64,000 bases of DNA. It comes from Xestospongia bergquistia. Its lineage: Eukaryota; Porifera; Demospongiae; Haplosclerida; Petrosiidae. Where the stretch lies: the NCBI GenBank assembly GCA_963965975.1, contig OZ014422.1, forward strand, positions 4,177,155 to 4,241,154, read 5' to 3'. Under the pieces are notes generated by a model that searched no databases, was not told the DNA's origin, and worked only from the letters and a program-made list of their open reading frames with translations. Position numbers and translations under genes: made by a program. Below, in pieces: positions 59,577 through 64,000 of the stretch. Position 1 is the first letter of the stretch, and every line of letters starts with the position of its first letter.

Positions 59577-62500
59577 TCATAGAGTCCTTTAGACTGAGCT
59601 TTTTTCTTTATAAAGTTCACTCAATAGTCTAAACCTTCTAAAGTCTTTAATTTAGAGACTTTAGAGTGTTAATGCAAACCAACTTACTAAACTGTTAATA
59701 GCACTTTATTTATTTTGTTTCATAGAGTCCTTTATACTTAGCTCTTTACTTTATAAACTTCACTCAATAGTCTAAACCTTCTAACGTCTTTAAATTAAAG
59801 ACTTTAGAGTGTTAATGCAAAAAAACTTACTAAACTGTTAATAACAGTTTATTTAGTTAGTCCCATAGAGTCCTTCAGACTGAGCTGTTTACATTATAAT
59901 CTTCACTCAATAGTCTAAACCTTCTAAACTCTTTAATTTAAAGACTTTAGAGTGTTAATGCAAACCAACTTACTGAACTGTTAATAGAAGTTTAATTAGT
60001 TAGTCCCATAGAGTCCTTTAGAATTAGCAGTTTACCTTATAAACATCACTCAATAGTCTAAACCTTCTAAAGTCTTTAATTTAAAGACTTTAGAGTGTTA
60101 ATGCAAACAAACTTACTAAACTGTTAATAGCACTTTATTTATTTAGTTTCATAGAGTCCTTTAGACTGAGCTGTTTACTTCATAAACTTCACTCAATAGT
60201 CACAAATTTCTACAGTCGTTAAATTAAAGACTTTAGAGTGTTAATGCAAACCTACTTACTAAACTGTTAATAGCAGTTTACGTAGTTAGTCCCATAGAGT
60301 CCTTTCTACTGACCAGTTTACTTTGTAAAATTTACTCAGTATTCTAAACCTTCTAAATTCTTTAAATTAAAGACTTTAGAGTGTTAATGTAAACCAACTT
60401 ACTAAACTTATAATAGCTGTTTATTTAGTTAGTCCCATAGAGTCCTTTAGACTGAGCTGTTTACTATATAAACTTCACTCAATAGTCTAAACCTTCTAAA
60501 GTCTTTAATTTAAAGACTTGAAAGTGTTAACGCAAACCAATTTAAAAAACTGTTAATAGCAGTTTATTTACTTTGTCCCATAGAGTCCTTTAGACTAAGC
60601 TCTTTACTTTATAAACTTCACTCAATAGTCTAAACCTTCTAAACACTTTAATTTAAAGACTTTAGAGTGTTAATGCAAACCAACTTACTAAACTGTTAAT
60701 AGCACTTTATTTATTTAGTTTCATAGAGTTCTTTAGACTGAGCTCTTTACTTTATAAACTTCACTCAATAGTCTAAACCTTCTAACGTCTTTAAATTAAA
60801 GACTTTAGAGTGTTAATGCAAAAAAACTTACTAAACTGTTAATAACAGTTTATTTAGTTAGTCCCATAGAGTCCTTTAGACTGAGCTGTTTACATTATAA
60901 ACTTCACTCAATAGTCTAAACCTTCTAAATTCTTTAATTTAAAGACTTTAGAGTATTAATGCAAACCAACTTACTAAACTGTTAATAGTAGTTTATTTAG
61001 TTAGTCCCATAGAGTCCTTTCTACTGACCAGTTTACTTTATGAAATTTACTCAGTATTCTAAACCTTCTAAATTCTTTAAATTAAAGACTTTATAGTGTT
61101 AATGCAAACCAACTTACTAAACTTATAATAGCAGTTTATTTAGTTAGTCCCATAGAGTCCTTTAGACTGAGCTGTTTACTTTATAAACTTCACTCAATAG
61201 TCTAAACCTTCTAAATTCTTTAAATTAAAGACTTTAGAGTGTTAATGCAAACCAACTTACTAAACTGTTAAAAGCAGTTTATTTATTTAGTTTCATAGAG
61301 TCCTTTAGACTGAGCTGTTTACATTATAAAGTTCACTCAATAGTCTAAACCTTCTAAACTCTTTAATTTAAAGACTTTAGAGTGTTAATGCAAACCAACT
61401 TACTAAACTGTTAATGGCAGTTTATTTACTTTGTCCGATAGAGTCCTTTAGACTAAGCTCTTTACTTTATAAACTTTACTCAACAGTCCAAACATTCTAA
61501 AGTCTTTAAATCAAACACTTTAGAGTATTAATGCAAACCAACTTACTAAACTGTTAATAGTAGTTTATTTCATTAGTCACATAGAGTCCTTTAGACTTAA
61601 CAGTTCACTTTATAAAATTTACTCAATAGTCTAAACCTTCTAAAGTCTTTAAATTAAAGACTTTAGAGTGTTAATGCAAACCAACTTACTAAACAGTTAA
61701 TAGCAGTTTTTTTATTTAGTTTCATAGAGTCCTTTAGACTGAGCTGTTTACTTTATAAACTTCACTCAATTGTCACAACCTTTAAAAGTCTTTAAATTAA
61801 AGACTTTAGAGTTTTAATACAAAACCTGAATGAACTGTTAATAGCACTTTATTTCGTTAGTCCCATAGACTCCTTTAGACTAAGCAGTTTACTTTATCAA
61901 CATTACTCAATAGTCTAAACCTTCTAAAGTCTTTCAATTAAATACTTTAGAGTGTTAATGCAAACCAACTTACTAAACTGTTAAAAGCAGTTTATTTATT
62001 TAGTTTCATAGAGTCCTTTAGACTGAGCTGTTTACATTATAAAGTTCACTCAATAGTCTAAACCTTCTAAACTCTTTAATTTAAAGACTTTAGAGTGTTA
62101 ATGCAAACCACCTTACTAAACTGTTAATAGCAGTTTATTGACTTTGTCCGATAGAGTCCTTTAGACTAAGCTCTTTACTTTATAAACTTTACTCAACAGT
62201 CCAAACTTTCTAAAGTCCTTAAATTAACGACTTTAGAGTATTAATGCAAACCAACTTACTAAACTGTTAATAGTAGTTTACTTTATTAGTCCCATAGAGT
62301 CCTTTAGACTTAGCAGTTCACTTTATAAAATTTACTCAGTAGTCTAAACCTTATAAAGTCTTTAAATTAAAGACTTTAGAGTGTCAATGCAAACCAACTT
62401 ACTAAACTGTTAATAGCAGTTTTTTTATTTACTTTCATAGAGTCCTTTAGACTGAGCTGTTTACTTTATAAACTTCACTCAATTGTCACAACCTTTAAAA

Positions 62501-63162
62501 GTCTTTAAATTAAAGACTTTAGAGTTTTAATGCAAACCACCTGAATGAACTGTTAATAGCACTTTATTTCGTTAGTCCCATAGACTCCTTTAGACTAAGC
62601 AGTTTACTTTATCAACATTACTCAATAGTCTAAACCTTGTAAAGTCTTTAAATTAAAGACTTTAGAGTGTTAATGCAAACCAACTTACTAAACTGTTAAT
62701 AGCAGTTTATTTAGTTAGTCCCAAAGAGTCCTTTAGAATGAGCAGTTTACTTTATAAAATTTATTCAATAGTCTAAACCTTCTAACGTCTTTAAATTAAA
62801 GACTTTAGAGTGTTAATGCAAACCAATTTGCTAAACTACTAATAACAGTTTATTTAGTTAGTCCCATAGAGTCCTTTAGACTGAGCTGTTTACATTATAA
62901 ACTTCACTCAATAGTTTAAACCTTCAAAACTCTTTAATTTAATGAGTTTAGAGTGTTAATGCAAACCAACTTACTAAACTGTTAATATCAGTTTATTTAG
63001 TTAGTCTCATAGAATCCTTTAGAATGGGCAGTTTACTTTATAAAATTTACTCAATAGTCTAAACCTTCTAAAGTCTTTAAATTAAAGACTTTAGAGTGTT
63101 AATGCAAACCAACTTACTAAACAGTTAAGAAAAGTTTATTTACTTTGTCGCATAGAGTCCTA
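59577..63162 (+). repeat. 143 bp satellite, subfamily B, forward block (about 25 monomers)
   Basis: Orientation reverts at about 59577 ('gaagttcatagagtccttt'). Monomers carry 'cccatagagtcctttagact'. A 5-monomer block of 713 bp is duplicated (61265-61977 and 61978-62690, marked by 'ctgttaaaagcag' and 'aattgtcacaacctttaaaa'), and a 7-monomer step links about 59770 with about 60780 ('ttctaacgtcttt'). Confidence 0.92.
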
Positions 63163-64000
63163 AAGGACTCCATGAGACTAACTAAATAAACTGCTATTAA
63201 CAGTTTAGTAAGTAGGATTGCATTAACACTCTAAAGTCTTTAATTTAAAGAATTTAGAAGGTTTAGAATACTGAGTAAATTTTATAAAGTAAACTGGTCA
63301 GTCTAAAGGACTCTATGGGACTAACTTAATAAACCGCTATTAACAGTTTAGTAAGTTGGTTTGCATTAACACTGTAAGTCTTTAATTTAAAGACTTTAGA
63401 AGGTTGTGACTATTGAGTGAATTTTATAAAGTAAACAGCTCAGTCTAAAGGACACTATGACACTAAATAAATAAAGTGCTATTAACAGTTTATCAAGTTT
63501 GTTTGCATTAACTCTCTATTGTCATTAAATTAAAGACTTTAGAAGGTTTAGACTATTGAGTGAAGTTTATAAAGTAAACAGCTCAGTCTAAAGGACTCTA
63601 TGAAACTAAGTAAATAAAGTGCTATTAACAGTTTATTAAGTTGGTTTGCATTAACACTCTATTGTCTTTAAATTAAAGACATTAGAAGGTTTAGACTATT
63701 GAGTAAAGTTTATAAAGTAAACAGCTCAGTCTAAAGGACTCTATGGGACTAAATAAATAAACTGCTATTAACAGTTTAGTAAGTTGGTTTGCATTAACAC
63801 TCTAAAGTCTTTAATTTAAAGACTTTAGAATGTTTAGACTATTGAGTAAAGATTATAAAGTGAACTGCTCAGTCTAAAGGACTCTATGGGACTAACTAAA
63901 TAAACTGCTATTAACAGTTTAGTAAGTTGGTTTGCAATAACACTCTAAAGTCTTTAATTTAAAGACTTTAGAAGGTTGTGACTATTGAGTGAAGTTTATA
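63163..64000 (-). repeat. 143 bp satellite, subfamily B, second inverted block (runs off the window)
   Basis: Orientation flips at about 63163 within a near-perfect palindrome 'gagtcctaaaggactc'. The remaining monomers read on the - strand to the window end. Confidence 0.92.

Noticed and set aside
32551-64000. CRISPR-like array of direct repeats with spacers
   Set aside because: The repeats are contiguous 143 bp monomers without unique spacers, in a eukaryotic context.

Overview
This is a 64 kb AT-rich window of eukaryotic nuclear DNA dominated by repeats. Host genes survive only as decayed copies. Short GT-AG introns (25 to 56 bp, with one of 944 bp), a class I HMG-CoA reductase and a histidine acid phosphatase of animal type, a Ty3/gypsy element of Gmr1-like architecture, a copia-type LTR and a piggyBac remnant point to an invertebrate animal. 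A sponge or another early-branching lineage is possible, but the species cannot be named from this sequence. The look is of pericentromeric or other heterochromatin.

Layout. (1) 1-18782: a head-to-tail array of a 4192 bp unit. Three copies are full length and nearly identical. A fourth is joined to a fifth through an internal crossover that removes about 0.9 kb, and the fifth, at the array edge, is diverged and internally deleted. (2) 18783-22817: two tail-to-tail pseudogenes that keep their exon-intron structure. One is the 3' part of HMG-CoA reductase on the + strand. The other is a nearly whole histidine (lysosomal/prostatic type) acid phosphatase on the - strand. Both carry in-frame stops and frameshifts. 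(3) 22986-26702: a decayed LTR retroelement on the - strand. It has a copia-like LTR, a half-tRNA-iMet primer site and a copia-type gag start, which run into a gypsy-type SCAN-like gag, zinc knuckle, protease, integrase and then reverse transcriptase. (4) 26703-32395: purine-rich GA blocks separated by copies of a dispersed repeat, with a piggyBac transposase fragment. (5) 32551-64000: about 31 kb of a 143 bp satellite, rich in dyad symmetry, with at least three subfamilies, recent multi-monomer duplications and several orientation reversals.

No intact protein-coding gene was found. The open frames in the satellite, GA blocks and 4.2 kb array are explained by base composition and repetition. 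The points of most interest are the copia/gypsy composite element with integrase upstream of reverse transcriptase, the paired decayed metabolic genes with very short introns, the crossover scar in the 4.2 kb array, and the inverted blocks of the 143 bp satellite.
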